The notes: generated from the sequence alone by a model not told the origin. A DNA stretch of 20,410 nt from ZC4RG30 sp964632365 (GCA_964632365.1 CAZWDR010000048.1:1-20410), one strand, 5' to 3'. Positions 1-11,757 are shown, numbered from the stretch's first letter. Made by a program: numbers and translations.

Positions 1-2
1 GG

Positions 3-2078
<2,076 letters not shown>

Positions 2079-2095
2079 GCGCGCCTGCCGTGGCA

Positions 2096-3856
2096 ATGCC
2101 GATGGACCAGAAGGTCAACATCCTGCTGGTGGATGACCAGCCGGCCCGGCTGCTGTCCTACCGTTCGGTGCTCGACCAGCTGGACCAGAACCTGGTGTGC
2201 GCGCATTCCGGCGCCGAGGCGCTGTCATGCCTGATGAACACCGAGTTCGCGCTGATCCTGCTCGATGTGTCGATGCCGGGCATGGACGGCTTCGAGACGG
2301 CGGCGATGATCCACGAGCATCCGCGCTTCGAGAGCACGCCGATCATCTTCGTCACCGGCGTGCACGACACCGAGTTCGACCGGCTGAAGGGCTACAAGCT
2401 CGGCGCGGTCGACTACGTCTCGATCCCGGTGGTGCCGGAGATCCTGCGTGGCAAGGTGTCGGTGCTGATCGAGCTGCACTGCAAGCGGCGCGACCTGCAA
2501 GTGGCGAACCGCAGCCTCGCCGAGGCCAACCGCGCGCTGGCCGATGCCAACAGCGCACTCGCCCAGGCCAATGCCAACCTCGAGCTGGAGAAGGCGCGCG
2601 AGCTGAAGGTGCTCAACACCAACCTGCAGAACAGCAACCGCGAGCTGGCGCAGTCGAACCTGGCGCTGCAGGCGCAGGTGGCCGAGCGCAACCGCGCCGA
2701 GCGCGCGCTGAAGGAAGCCGACCGCCGCAAGGACGAGTTCCTCGCCATTCTGGCGCACGAACTGCGCAATCCACTGGCCGCGCTGTCTGCATCCGCGCGG
2801 CTGCTGGGCATGCAGGCGCAGAAGCCGGAATTCGCGGCGATGGCCAGCAGCTCCATCCAGCGCCAGGTGACGCACATGGCGCGCCTGCTGGACGACCTGC
2901 TCGATGTGTCGCGCATCTCGCACGGCGTGATGCAGCTGCAGCGTGACAAGGTGGAGCTGGCCGATGTGGTGCGCTCGGCTGCGGAGATGGTGCGGCCGCA
3001 GCTCGAGGCCAAGCAACAGACGCTCACGACGCTGCTGCCGGACCAGCCCGCGCCGGTGCTCGCCGATGCGGTGCGCATGATCCAGGTGCTGGCGAACCTG
3101 CTGAGCAACTCGGTGAAATACACGCCCGACGGTGGCCACATCCAGATGCGCCTCGCGGTCGACGAGCACGAGGTGACCGTCGCGGTCACCGACAACGGCG
3201 CCGGCATCGAACCTGCAATGCTCGAGCAGGTGTTCGACATGTTCTATCAGGCGAGCAAGACACAGGGCGGCCTCGGCATTGGCCTGGCGCTGGTGAAGGG
3301 CCTGGTCGAACTGCATGGCGGGCGCGTCCGCGCGATCAGCGCCGGCGAGGGCCACGGCAGCGAGTTCGTGCTGACTCTGCCGCGCGCGCAGACGCTGCCC
3401 CTGCAGTCCGGTCGTGCGGGCGGGGCGGCCGGCGACGGCGACACGACGCCAATGCGCGTGCTGGTCGCCGACGACAACCGCGACAATGCGATGAGCTGGG
3501 CGATCCTGATCGAGGGGCTCGGGCATCAGGTGGCGGTCGCCTATGACGGGCTGTCGGCCGTGCAGTCGGCCACGCTGATGCAGCCGCAGGTGCTGCTGCT
3601 GGACATCGGCATGCCGCACCTGGACGGCTATGAGGTCGCGCGGCGCATCCGCGCCACCGACTGGGGTCGCGAGGCCTTCCTCGTCGCGGTCACCGGCTGG
3701 GGCCAGGCCAAGGACCGCGAGATGGCGCGCGAGGCGGGCTTCGACGAGCATTACACCAAGCCGCTGGACCCGGATCACCTGGAGGTGCTGCTGGCGAAGG
3801 CGAGCCGCCGGGTGTCTCAGGACGAGCCCGCCGCCACGGCGATCCGCACAGGCTGA
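2096..3856 (+). CDS. Hybrid response regulator/histidine kinase (REC-coiled coil-HisKA-HATPase-REC)
   Basis: The protein has 586 residues if started at the ATG at 2096. A frame open further upstream would overlap the previous gene. A TTG at 2075 overlapping the previous stop and an ATG at 2102 are alternatives; no clear Shine-Dalgarno decides. Domains: N-terminal receiver (ILLVDD; acceptor D57 in LLDVSMPGMDG), a heptad coiled coil at about 137-215, HisKA with H221 in LAHELRNPL, HATPase_c (NLLSNSVKYT, DNGAGIEP, GGLGIGLAL), and a C-terminal receiver (VLVADDN, LLLDIGMPHLDG, TGWG, YTKP). There are no membrane segments, so it should be a cytoplasmic phosphorelay node, probably taking input through the N-terminal receiver. 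In that receiver the conserved Lys is replaced (DYVSIP, I110), while Asp and Thr are kept. It probably works with the upstream kinase; the output is unknown. Confidence 0.9.
   Translation: MPMDQKVNILLVDDQPARLLSYRSVLDQLDQNLVCAHSGAEALSCLMNTEFALILLDVSMPGMDGFETAAMIHEHPRFESTPIIFVTGVHDTEFDRLKGYKLGAVDYVSIPVVPEILRGKVSVLIELHCKRRDLQVANRSLAEANRALADANSALAQANANLELEKARELKVLNTNLQNSNRELAQSNLALQAQVAERNRAERALKEADRRKDEFLAILAHELRNPLAALSASARLLGMQAQKPEFAAMASSSIQRQVTHMARLLDDLLDVSRISHGVMQLQRDKVELADVVRSAAEMVRPQLEAKQQTLTTLLPDQPAPVLADAVRMIQVLANLLSNSVKYTPDGGHIQMRLAVDEHEVTVAVTDNGAGIEPAMLEQVFDMFYQASKTQGGLGIGLALVKGLVELHGGRVRAISAGEGHGSEFVLTLPRAQTLPLQSGRAGGAAGDGDTTPMRVLVADDNRDNAMSWAILIEGLGHQVAVAYDGLSAVQSATLMQPQVLLLDIGMPHLDGYEVARRIRATDWGREAFLVAVTGWGQAKDREMAREAGFDEHYTKPLDPDHLEVLLAKASRRVSQDEPAATAIRTG
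2504..2587 (+). repeat. In-gene 21-base tandem repeat encoding four heptads
   Basis: Four consecutive 7-residue units of the form A-N-x-x-L-A-x (ANRSLAE, ANRALAD, ANSALAQ, ANANLEL; residues 137-164) lie between the N-terminal receiver and HisKA. Leucine spacing fits a coiled coil, so this is probably the signalling helix joining receiver to kinase. The units have diverged at the DNA level. Confidence 0.7.
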
Positions 3857-3928
3857 GCGCCACGCCCGGGCCGAGTGTCCGCCGCCGCCCGCGGCCGGGG
3901 TCGCGGCGGTCATCGCCGCAGGCCGTCC

Positions 3929-3955
3929 GGGGGGCTGCCGCAACCATTTCCCCCC
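3929..3955 (+). other. GC-rich hairpin in the gap before rpsP
   Basis: Six G (3929-3934) can pair with six C (3950-3955) around a 15-base loop. A second candidate stem lies just upstream, with CCGCCGC at 3882-3888 and GCGGCGG at 3903-3909. Neither is followed by a T-run. They may help end the kinase transcript, but this is weak. Together with the promoter at 3970-3998 they are all I see in the 192-base gap 3857-4048. Confidence 0.35.
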
Positions 3956-3969
3956 GCAGCAACGCTGAT

Positions 3970-3998
3970 TTGCCCCAAGCCTTTGATCTGCGTAGAAT
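3970..3998 (+). promoter_or_regulatory. Candidate sigma70 promoter of the rpsP operon
   Basis: TTGCCC (3970-3975), a 17-base spacer, then TAGAAT (3993-3998). The hexamers match the consensus at 4/6 and 5/6 with ideal spacing. Transcription would begin near 4005, giving a leader of about 45 bases before rpsP. Position and spacing make this the best promoter candidate in the window. Confidence 0.65.
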
Positions 3999-4036
3999 CC
4001 CGCGCTCTTTTCGGTAGCCCTAACAGATACGAGGCC

Positions 4037-4040
4037 AGGA
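4037..4040 (+). promoter_or_regulatory. Ribosome binding site that fixes the rpsP start
   Basis: AGGA lies 8 bases before the ATG at 4049. It decides for that start over the much longer open frame that begins upstream at 3875 and would precede the promoter. Confidence 0.6.
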
Positions 4041-4048
4041 CCCGAGCT

Positions 4049-4333
4049 ATGGTAACGATTCGTCTCACGCGGCGCGGTTCGCGCAACAATCCCTATTTCC
4101 ACGTGGTGGTCACCGACCATCGCAAGCGCCAGGGCGGCAAGGGCCTGGAGCAGGTCGGGTTCTTCAACCCCAAGGCCCGCAAGGCCGAGCCGAAGGTCAA
4201 GCTGAACCTTGCGCGCATCGACTACTGGGTGTCGCAGGGTGCGCAGAAGTCCGAGCGCGTCGACCACCTGGTGCGTGAATACCGCAAGCAGGCGAGCGCC
4301 GCCGAAGCGACCCCCGAAGCCGCCGCGGCCTGA
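4049..4333 (+). CDS. rpsP: Small ribosomal subunit protein bS16
   Basis: The protein has 94 residues beginning MVTIRLTRRGSRNNPYFHVV, the diagnostic bS16 N-terminus; GFFNPKA and the LARIDYWVSQGAQ stretch are also typical. It binds 16S rRNA early in 30S assembly. The Ala/Glu-rich tail (AAEATPEAAAA) is a common variable extension in this family. The start at 4049 is supported by AGGA 8 bases upstream and by homology of the first residue. It is the first gene of the classic rpsP-rimM-trmD-rplS operon; rimM begins 5 bases after its stop. Expression probably depends on the promoter at 3970-3998. Confidence 0.98.
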   Translation: MVTIRLTRRGSRNNPYFHVVVTDHRKRQGGKGLEQVGFFNPKARKAEPKVKLNLARIDYWVSQGAQKSERVDHLVREYRKQASAAEATPEAAAA

Positions 4334-4338
4334 CGCGC

Positions 4339-4857
4339 GTGCCGGGTCCGAACACCGGTCCGGCGCTGACGCTCGGACAGGTGGGAAGCCCGCACGGCAT
4401 CGCAGGGTGGGTGCTGGTCCGGTCGTTCACCGATCCCGCCGACACGCTGCTGCAGCACGGGGAGTGGCAGCTTGCCGCTCCCGACGGGCGGCAAAGAACG
4501 GTCAGGCTTCTGGAAGGCGCGCCGTACCGCAATGGCTACCGGGTGCGTCTCGAGGGTGTCGCGGACCGCACGGCGGCCGAGGCGCTCACGGGCTGGTGGA
4601 TCCGCATTCCGCGCGAGCGGCTGCCGCCACTGGCCCCGGGTGAGCACTACCGCGATGATGTCGTGGGCTTCACGGTCCGCAACACCGACGGGGTGGAACT
4701 GGGCAAGGTGGATCATTTCACGGACCTTCCCGCCGGTGCGGTGATGGTGGTGAAAGGGCAGGCCGAGCACTGGCTGCCGGTGACGAAGCAGCACGTGCTG
4801 CGCATCGATGCCGGCGAGCGCCGCATCGAGGTGGACTGGCCGGCGGAACTGACGTGA
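4339..4857 (+). CDS. rimM: Ribosome maturation factor RimM
   Basis: The protein has 172 residues with a GTG start just after the rpsP stop; no strong Shine-Dalgarno is visible, so translation may be coupled. The N-terminal RimM domain begins LTLGQVGSPHGIAGWVLVRS, the family signature for a beta-barrel that binds ribosomal protein S19 and assists 30S head maturation. The C-terminal PRC-barrel spans about residues 98-170, including DDVVGFTVRNTDG, ELGKVDHF and HWLPVTKQHVLRID. Length and order match the family. Its stop overlaps the trmD start by 3 bases (GTGA), as expected in this operon. The function is known for the family and is inferred here from sequence and context. Confidence 0.96.
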   Translation: MPGPNTGPALTLGQVGSPHGIAGWVLVRSFTDPADTLLQHGEWQLAAPDGRQRTVRLLEGAPYRNGYRVRLEGVADRTAAEALTGWWIRIPRERLPPLAPGEHYRDDVVGFTVRNTDGVELGKVDHFTDLPAGAVMVVKGQAEHWLPVTKQHVLRIDAGERRIEVDWPAELT

Positions 4858-5603
4858 GGATCGAGGTCGTCACGCTGTTCCCGGCGATGATCCGCCAGGC
4901 GCTGGAGTTCGGCATCACCGGGCGGGCAATCCGCCGCGGCTTGATCGAGGTGGGGACGGAAGACCCGCGCGCGCACACCAGTGATGTGCACCGCACGGTG
5001 GATGACCGGCCCTACGGGGGCGGACCGGGCATGGTGATGAAGCCCGAACCGCTGACCGCGGCGATTGCCGCGGCGACGGCACGGTTGCCGGCGGGCGCGC
5101 TGCGGATCTACCTGTCCGCACAGGGCGAACGCTTCGACCAGGCCCGCGCGCTGCAGCTGAAGCAGGCGCCGGGACTGGTGCTGGTGGCCGGACGATACGA
5201 GGGGATCGACGAGCGCGTGATCGCGACGTCGATCGACATGGAGCTGTCGGTGGGCGATTACGTGCTCTCCGGCGGCGAACTGCCGGCGCTGGTCGTGATC
5301 GACGCGCTGGCAAGGCTGATGGATGGCGCCTTGAACGATGCGCGTTCGAGTGCCGAGGAGTCGTTCGCGGATGGTCTTCTGGACTGGCCGCACTACACCC
5401 GGCCTGAGGAATTCGCAGGATTGAAGGTGCCGGAGGTGCTGGCCGGCGGCGACCACGCGCGCATCAGGCGCTGGCGGCTGAAGCAGGCCCTCGGCAGGAC
5501 CTGGCGGCGACGCCCGGACCTGCTGCTGGGGCGGCGCCCGGGCAGCGACGAAGAGATCGAGCTTTTGAACGAGTACTTGCAGGAAAGGCGGGACGAGAAA
5601 TGA
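4854..5603 (+). CDS. trmD: tRNA (guanine(37)-N1)-methyltransferase TrmD
   Basis: The protein has 249 residues, the usual TrmD length. It methylates G37 next to the anticodon of tRNAs reading CNN and CGG-type codons, using S-adenosylmethionine, and so prevents +1 frameshifting. Visible hallmarks are an N-terminal IEVVTLFPAM, HRTVDDRPYGGGPGMVM, and the trefoil-knot cofactor loop with GRYEGIDER (residues 113-121) and SVGDYVLSGGELPALV. The basic C-terminal helical domain (RIRRWRLKQALGRTWRRRP) fits tRNA binding. It starts with GTG, overlapping the rimM stop, and its own stop overlaps the rplS ATG (ATGA), so translation is probably coupled throughout. Confidence 0.98.
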   Translation: MRIEVVTLFPAMIRQALEFGITGRAIRRGLIEVGTEDPRAHTSDVHRTVDDRPYGGGPGMVMKPEPLTAAIAAATARLPAGALRIYLSAQGERFDQARALQLKQAPGLVLVAGRYEGIDERVIATSIDMELSVGDYVLSGGELPALVVIDALARLMDGALNDARSSAEESFADGLLDWPHYTRPEEFAGLKVPEVLAGGDHARIRRWRLKQALGRTWRRRPDLLLGRRPGSDEEIELLNEYLQERRDEK

Positions 5604-5944
5604 ACCACATCATCCAGCAGATCGAAGCCGAGCGTGCCACGCGCCAGGTGCCGGAATTCAAGCCGGGCGACACCATCGTGGTGAGCGTGAAGGTCAAGGA
5701 GGGCGACCGCGAGCGCCTGCAGGCCTACGAGGGCGTCGTGATCGCGCGCAGCAACCGCGGCTTCAACTCCTCGGTCACCGTGCGCAAGATCAGCCACGGC
5801 GAGGGCGTCGAGCGCGTGTTCCAGCTCCACAGCCCGACCATCGAGGGCATCGTGGTGAAGCGCCGCGGCAACGTGCGCCGCGCCAAGCTCTACTACCTGC
5901 GCAACCTGTCCGGCAAGGCTGCCCGCATCGAAGAGAAGGTCTGA
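5600..5944 (+). CDS. rplS: Large ribosomal subunit protein bL19
   Basis: The protein has 114 residues and is full length for bL19. It sits at the 30S-50S interface. Diagnostic stretches are FKPGDTIVVSVKVKEGDRER, QAYEGVVIARSNRG, TVRKISHGEGVERVFQLHSP and RRGNVRRAKLYYLR. A purine-rich AGGAAAGG lies 11 bases before the ATG, which overlaps the trmD stop. It is the last gene of the canonical operon. No terminator is visible in the 23 bases before sppA, so read-through into sppA is likely. Confidence 0.98.
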   Translation: MNHIIQQIEAERATRQVPEFKPGDTIVVSVKVKEGDRERLQAYEGVVIARSNRGFNSSVTVRKISHGEGVERVFQLHSPTIEGIVVKRRGNVRRAKLYYLRNLSGKAARIEEKV

Positions 5945-5967
5945 CCTTCTCCCGCAGGTAACGGCGC

Positions 5968-7812
5968 ATGGCCTCAGCAGGCGGGTTCTTCCGGGGCGTG
6001 TGGCGCGGCATCGATGTGCTGCGCCGCCTGATGCACCTGCTGCTGCTGCTGCTGATCTTCGGCTTCCTGATCGGCGCACTGCGCGGCGGGGTGCCGAAGA
6101 TTCCCTCGCGCGGGGCGCTGCTGCTGCAGCCCGCGGGCGAGATCGTCGAGCAGCGCTCGGGCGATCCCATCACCATCGCGTTCAACGAGGCGCGTGGCGC
6201 CTCGGCGGGCGAGACGCTGCTGTGGGACCTCACCGACGCGCTGCGCGCCGCGGCCGAGGACGAGCGCGTCGCCGCGGTGGCGCTGCAGCTCGACTATCTG
6301 TCTGGCGCCGGCATGCCGACACTCGAGGAAGTCGCCGAGGCGATGCTCGAGTACCGCGCCAGCGGCAAGAAGATCATCGCCTGGGGCACCTCGCTGTCCC
6401 GCTCCCAGTACTACCTCGCCGCGCATGCCGACGAGATCTACCTCGACCCGATGGGCGAGGTGCTGATCGAGGGCTACGCGCAGTACCGCATGTACTTCAA
6501 AGGCCTGCTCGACAAGCTGGCCGTTGACGTGCACCTGTTCCGCGCCGGCGAGTTCAAGTCCGCCGCCGAGGACCTGGTCCGCGAGGACATGTCCGACGAG
6601 GACCGCGAAGCCAGCCTCGCATACCTCGACGCGCTGTGGCAGGCGTACAAGGCGAAGGTGGCTGGCGCCCGCGGCCTTGATCCGGACGCGCTCGAGCAGT
6701 ATGCGAACGGCTACATCGAGGCGCTGCGCGGGCAGGGCGGCAACGCCGCCCAGGTGGCGCTGGACGCGGGCCTGGTCACGGGCCTGCGCAGCCGCATCGA
6801 GGTGGCCGAGCGCCTGGCCGAACTGGTCGGACCGGACAAGGACGGCCATGAATACGCGCGCATCGAATACGGCGACTATGTGGCGATCCGCCATGCCGCG
6901 CAGCGCCTTGCCGGCACCGGCAGCGGCACCGTCGGGGTAATCGTCGCCAGCGGCACCGTGCTCGACGGCGAGCAGCCGCCGGGCACCATCGGCGGCGTCA
7001 GCACCGCAAGGCTGCTGCGCGAGGCGCGCGAGGATGACCAGATCGCCGCGGTGGTGCTGCGCATCGACAGTCCCGGTGGCAGCGCGCTGGCTTCCGAAGT
7101 GATCCATCGCGAGGTCGAGGCGCTGCGCGCCGCCGGCAAGCCGGTGGTGGCCTCGATGGGCGATGTCGCCGCGTCCGGCGGCTATTACATCGCCGCGCCG
7201 GCCAACCGCATCTTTGCCAGTCCCAATACGCTCACCGGCTCGATCGGGGTGTATGCCGCGATCCCGACCATCGACCGCACGCTGGAGAAATTCGGCATCG
7301 GCGTCGACGGGGTGGGCACGACCGCGCTGTCGGGCACCATGCGCATTGATCGCCCGATGGATCCGCAGTTGCGCGCGTACGCGCAGCTGTCCGTGCAGCG
7401 CATCTACGATGTGTTCCTGCAGCGGGTGTCCGACGGTCGCGGCAAGTCGCGCGACGAGGTGCACGCCGTGGCGCAGGGTCGCGTCTGGATCGGCAGCCAG
7501 GCGCATGGGCACGGGCTCATCGACACGCTCGGCGGCTACGAAGAGGCGGTGAAGGCGGCCGCGGAGCTGGCCAACCTCGACGAGGGGTACGGCGTGCGGC
7601 GCGTCGAGCCGCGGCGCTCCTGGGCCGAGCAGATCGCGATGCAGCTGCGCATCCAGGGCGCGCGCCTGTCCGGCGCGGTGCTGGGGCCGGCAGTGCACGA
7701 AGTGCGGGCGCAGCTGGGCCCGCTGACGCTGCTGCAGCGGCAATCCGACCGGCTGCAGCTGCTGTTCGAAGAAGGTCGTCCCACCGCGCACTGTCTCTGC
7801 GCCGCGGAGTAG
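5968..7812 (+). CDS. sppA: Signal peptide peptidase SppA, 67K type
   Basis: The protein has 614 residues, the length of the double-domain (protease IV) form. It cleaves leftover signal peptides at the inner membrane. One membrane segment (residues about 21-38, LMHLLLLLLIFGFLIGAL) anchors a periplasmic part made of two S49 peptidase repeats. The family's Ser-Lys dyad is split between them: the Lys is K197 in RAGEFKSAAED and the nucleophile is S403 in DVAASGGYY, matching E. coli K209 and S409. DSPGGS at 367-372 is the usual oxyanion-side motif. Only 23 bases separate it from rplS with a weak AGGTAA as ribosome site, so it may be an extra member of the ribosomal operon. It faces the pirin gene with a 20-base gap and no convincing terminator. 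Confidence 0.95.
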   Translation: MASAGGFFRGVWRGIDVLRRLMHLLLLLLIFGFLIGALRGGVPKIPSRGALLLQPAGEIVEQRSGDPITIAFNEARGASAGETLLWDLTDALRAAAEDERVAAVALQLDYLSGAGMPTLEEVAEAMLEYRASGKKIIAWGTSLSRSQYYLAAHADEIYLDPMGEVLIEGYAQYRMYFKGLLDKLAVDVHLFRAGEFKSAAEDLVREDMSDEDREASLAYLDALWQAYKAKVAGARGLDPDALEQYANGYIEALRGQGGNAAQVALDAGLVTGLRSRIEVAERLAELVGPDKDGHEYARIEYGDYVAIRHAAQRLAGTGSGTVGVIVASGTVLDGEQPPGTIGGVSTARLLREAREDDQIAAVVLRIDSPGGSALASEVIHREVEALRAAGKPVVASMGDVAASGGYYIAAPANRIFASPNTLTGSIGVYAAIPTIDRTLEKFGIGVDGVGTTALSGTMRIDRPMDPQLRAYAQLSVQRIYDVFLQRVSDGRGKSRDEVHAVAQGRVWIGSQAHGHGLIDTLGGYEEAVKAAAELANLDEGYGVRRVEPRRSWAEQIAMQLRIQGARLSGAVLGPAVHEVRAQLGPLTLLQRQSDRLQLLFEEGRPTAHCLCAAE

Positions 7813-7832
7813 CACGGCGCCATGCCGCGGGC

Positions 7833-8534
7833 TCAACCCGGCAGGTCAAACACCAGCACTTCGGCATCCTCGCCGCCCGCGATGTGCAGCGTCGTCACAT
7901 CCGTGAGCTTCAGCGCATCCCCGCCGCGCAGCGGGATGTCGTTGACGCGCAGCGCGCCGCGCACCACATGCACGTAGAGCCGCCGGCCTGCAGCCACCGT
8001 CAGCGTGGCGGACTCCGTGCCGTCGAACAGGCCCGCGTGCATGCGTGCGTCCTGGTGCATGCGCAGCGAGCCCTGCGCGCCATCCGGTGACACCACGAGC
8101 CGCAACCGTCCGCGCTTCTCGTCGGCGCTGAACGATTTCTGCTCGTAGCCCGGTGCGACACCGGCCCGGTCAGGGCGGATCCAGATCTGCAGGAAATGCA
8201 CGGGCGCGGTGCGCGAGGCATTCATTTCGCTGTGCGTGACGCCGGTGCCCGCGCTCATGCGCTGCACATCGCCGGGCACCATCACCGACCCATTGCCCAT
8301 CGAATCGCGATGTCCGAGCTGGCCGTCGAGCACATAGCTGATGATCTCCATGTCGCGGTGGGCATGGGTGCCGAAGCCACCGCCCGGCGCGACACGGTCC
8401 TCGTTGATGACACGCAGCACGCCGAATTCCACGTGCTCCGGATCGAAATAGTCTGCGAACGAGAAACTGTGGCGGCTGTTCAGCCAGCCGTGGTCCGCGT
8501 GGCCGCGCGCTTCGCTCCTGCGGATTTCCATCAT
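7833..8534 (-). CDS. Pirin family protein (YhhW-type quercetinase-like bicupin)
   Basis: The protein has 233 residues. The ATG at 8534 is chosen because AAGGAGT lies 6 bases upstream and MMEIRRSEARGHADHGWL is the normal pirin N-terminus; a longer open frame to 8597 would add an unrelated leader. The first cupin carries the metal-ligand set H57, H59 (GTHAHRDME), H101 and E103 (GVTHSEMN), the same spacing as in E. coli YhhW, so the metal site should be intact. The second cupin (about 150-230) is degenerate, as usual. YhhW opens the quercetin ring in vitro; the physiological substrate here is unknown and a regulatory role cannot be excluded. It diverges from a LysR gene, its likely regulator, with two LysR-type boxes between them. 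Confidence 0.93.
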   Translation of the reverse strand: MMEIRRSEARGHADHGWLNSRHSFSFADYFDPEHVEFGVLRVINEDRVAPGGGFGTHAHRDMEIISYVLDGQLGHRDSMGNGSVMVPGDVQRMSAGTGVTHSEMNASRTAPVHFLQIWIRPDRAGVAPGYEQKSFSADEKRGRLRLVVSPDGAQGSLRMHQDARMHAGLFDGTESATLTVAAGRRLYVHVVRGALRVNDIPLRGGDALKLTDVTTLHIAGGEDAEVLVFDLPG

Positions 8535-8540
8535 GGGTGC

Positions 8541-8547
8541 ACTCCTT
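8541..8547 (-). promoter_or_regulatory. Ribosome binding site that fixes the pirin start
   Basis: On the minus strand AAGGAGT, almost a full Shine-Dalgarno, stands 6 bases before the ATG at 8534. It decides against the upstream in-frame ATG at 8597. Confidence 0.75.
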
Positions 8548-8595
8548 GAACCGGTGATCAGTGGGCGGCGTTGAAACCCTGGAAGCAAGGATCGC

Positions 8596-8610
8596 ATCAG
8601 GCAGTGAGAT
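8596..8610 (+). promoter_or_regulatory. LysR-type ATC-N9-GAT box, distal
   Basis: ATC (8596-8598), nine bases, GAT (8608-8610) in the 121-base pirin/lysR intergenic region. This is the classic LysR-family half-site arrangement and includes T-N11-A. Its centre is 43 bases, about four helical turns, from the second box. Binding is inferred, not shown. Confidence 0.5.
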
Positions 8611-8623
8611 AAAAAAGCGCGAA

Positions 8624-8634
8624 GATTGCATCAG
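8624..8634 (+). repeat. Second copy of an 11-base direct repeat in the pirin/lysR gap
   Basis: GATTGCATCAG (8624-8634) repeats GATCGCATCAG (8590-8600) with one mismatch, at an offset of 34 bases. The first copy overlaps the distal ATC-N9-GAT box. It may be part of the operator; it may also be chance in a short AT-rich stretch. Confidence 0.4.
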
Positions 8635-8638
8635 ATTG

Positions 8639-8653
8639 ATCGTAAAGTTCGAT
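8639..8653 (+). promoter_or_regulatory. LysR-type ATC-N9-GAT box, at the lysR start
   Basis: ATC (8639-8641), nine bases, GAT (8651-8653). The symmetry extends to TTGATCG-N7-CGATGAA (8636-8656) with one mismatched pair. It touches the lysR ATG, so a bound regulator would block its own expression. Together with the distal box this suggests an autoregulated divergent promoter. Confidence 0.55.
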
Positions 8654-8655
8654 GA

Positions 8656-9579
8656 ATGCCCACCCCGAAGAGCACCATCGACCAGTGGCGCGTGCTGGCC
8701 GCCGTCGTCGACGAAGGAAGCTTCGCAGCCGCTGCGCATCGGCTGCACCGCAGCCAGTCCGCCATCAGCTATGCCGTGGCGCAGCTGCAGCGGGCATTGG
8801 GTGTGCGCCTGATGGAATCCGAAGGCCGCCGCGCGCAGCTGACATCCGCGGGCCGGGTGCTGCTGCAACGCAGCCGGGGCGTCGTCGACCAGCTCGTGCG
8901 GCTGGAGGCGCTGGCCGCAGCGGTCGAAGGCGGCTGGGAGAGCGAGCTGTCGCTGGTGGTCGATGCCGCCTTTCCGCAGCCACGTCTGCTGCAGATCCTG
9001 GCGCAGCTGCGCGCGCGCTGCGGGGAGACCACGCTGCGGCTCGACGAAGCCGTGCTGTCCGGCGCGGAAGATGCGATCCGCGCCGGCGTGGCCGACCTGG
9101 TGGTGACGACGCGCATCCCGCAGGGCTTTGCCGGCGACTGGGTGATGGACATCCAGATGCTGGCCGTGGCCGCGCCGCTGCATCCCCTGCACGGGCTGCA
9201 CCGCCCGCTGACACTGGATGACCTCGCGGTGCATACGCAGGTGGTGGTGCGCGATTCGGGCCAGCAGCCACGCGATGAGGGCTGGCTCGGCGCGCGCCAC
9301 CGCTGGACCGTGGCCGGGCTCGATGCATCGCGTGCGGCGGTGAAGGCGGGCCTCGCCTACGCCTGGCTGCCGGCGCACCTGGTCGCCGATGACCTGGCCG
9401 CAGGCACGCTGCGCCGCCTGCCGCTGGCGGTGGGCGGCGAGCGGCGCATGGCGCTGCATGTGGTGGTGCCGAAGGGCGAGGCGGCAGGGCCTGCGGCACG
9501 CGTCGCGCTGGAGTTGTTCCGTGACGGTCCGGAGGCAGGCCCCGCCACGCCGGTGGCCCGGCGCCGGCCACGCCAGTAA
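8656..9579 (+). CDS. LysR family transcriptional regulator
   Basis: The protein has 307 residues. The N-terminal winged helix-turn-helix is at about residues 8-66 (WRVLAAVVDEGSFAAAAHRL, SQSAISYAVAQLQRALGVRL, LTSAGRVLL), followed by a linker helix and a LysR substrate-binding domain from about 95 to 290. The last residues (PVARRRPRQ) are a basic tail. No clear Shine-Dalgarno precedes the ATG; a nearby ATG at 8652 opens a different frame. By family habit it binds the shared gap and controls itself and the divergent pirin gene. The quinohaemoprotein gene starts 36 bases after its stop on the same strand, so it may also be transcribed into, or regulate, that unit. The effector is unknown. Confidence 0.93.
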   Translation: MPTPKSTIDQWRVLAAVVDEGSFAAAAHRLHRSQSAISYAVAQLQRALGVRLMESEGRRAQLTSAGRVLLQRSRGVVDQLVRLEALAAAVEGGWESELSLVVDAAFPQPRLLQILAQLRARCGETTLRLDEAVLSGAEDAIRAGVADLVVTTRIPQGFAGDWVMDIQMLAVAAPLHPLHGLHRPLTLDDLAVHTQVVVRDSGQQPRDEGWLGARHRWTVAGLDASRAAVKAGLAYAWLPAHLVADDLAAGTLRRLPLAVGGERRMALHVVVPKGEAAGPAARVALELFRDGPEAGPATPVARRRPRQ

Positions 9580-9615
9580 CATCCGGACCTCGCGACGGGT
9601 GGGACGGGGAGACGC

Positions 9616-11757
<2,142 letters not shown>

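Noticed and set aside
2225..4267. A 680-codon minus-strand open frame opposite the second hybrid kinase and rpsP
   Set aside because: Composition is rich in His, Gln, Arg and Leu typical of antisense GC-rich frames, there are no recognisable motifs, and it crosses the rpsP promoter and two confident genes.
5010..5030. CCCTACGGG-like match to the motif upstream of the MASE1 kinase
   Set aside because: It encodes the conserved RPYGGGPG of TrmD, so the resemblance is explained by coding sequence.
5974..7836. A 620-codon minus-strand open frame opposite sppA
   Set aside because: It mirrors sppA almost exactly and has no domain or start signal; SppA motifs and catalytic residues are on the plus strand.
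7826..7842. Possible terminator between sppA and pirin
   Set aside because: Only a 4-base-pair stem with a 5-base loop, no T-run on either strand, and it covers the pirin stop codon.
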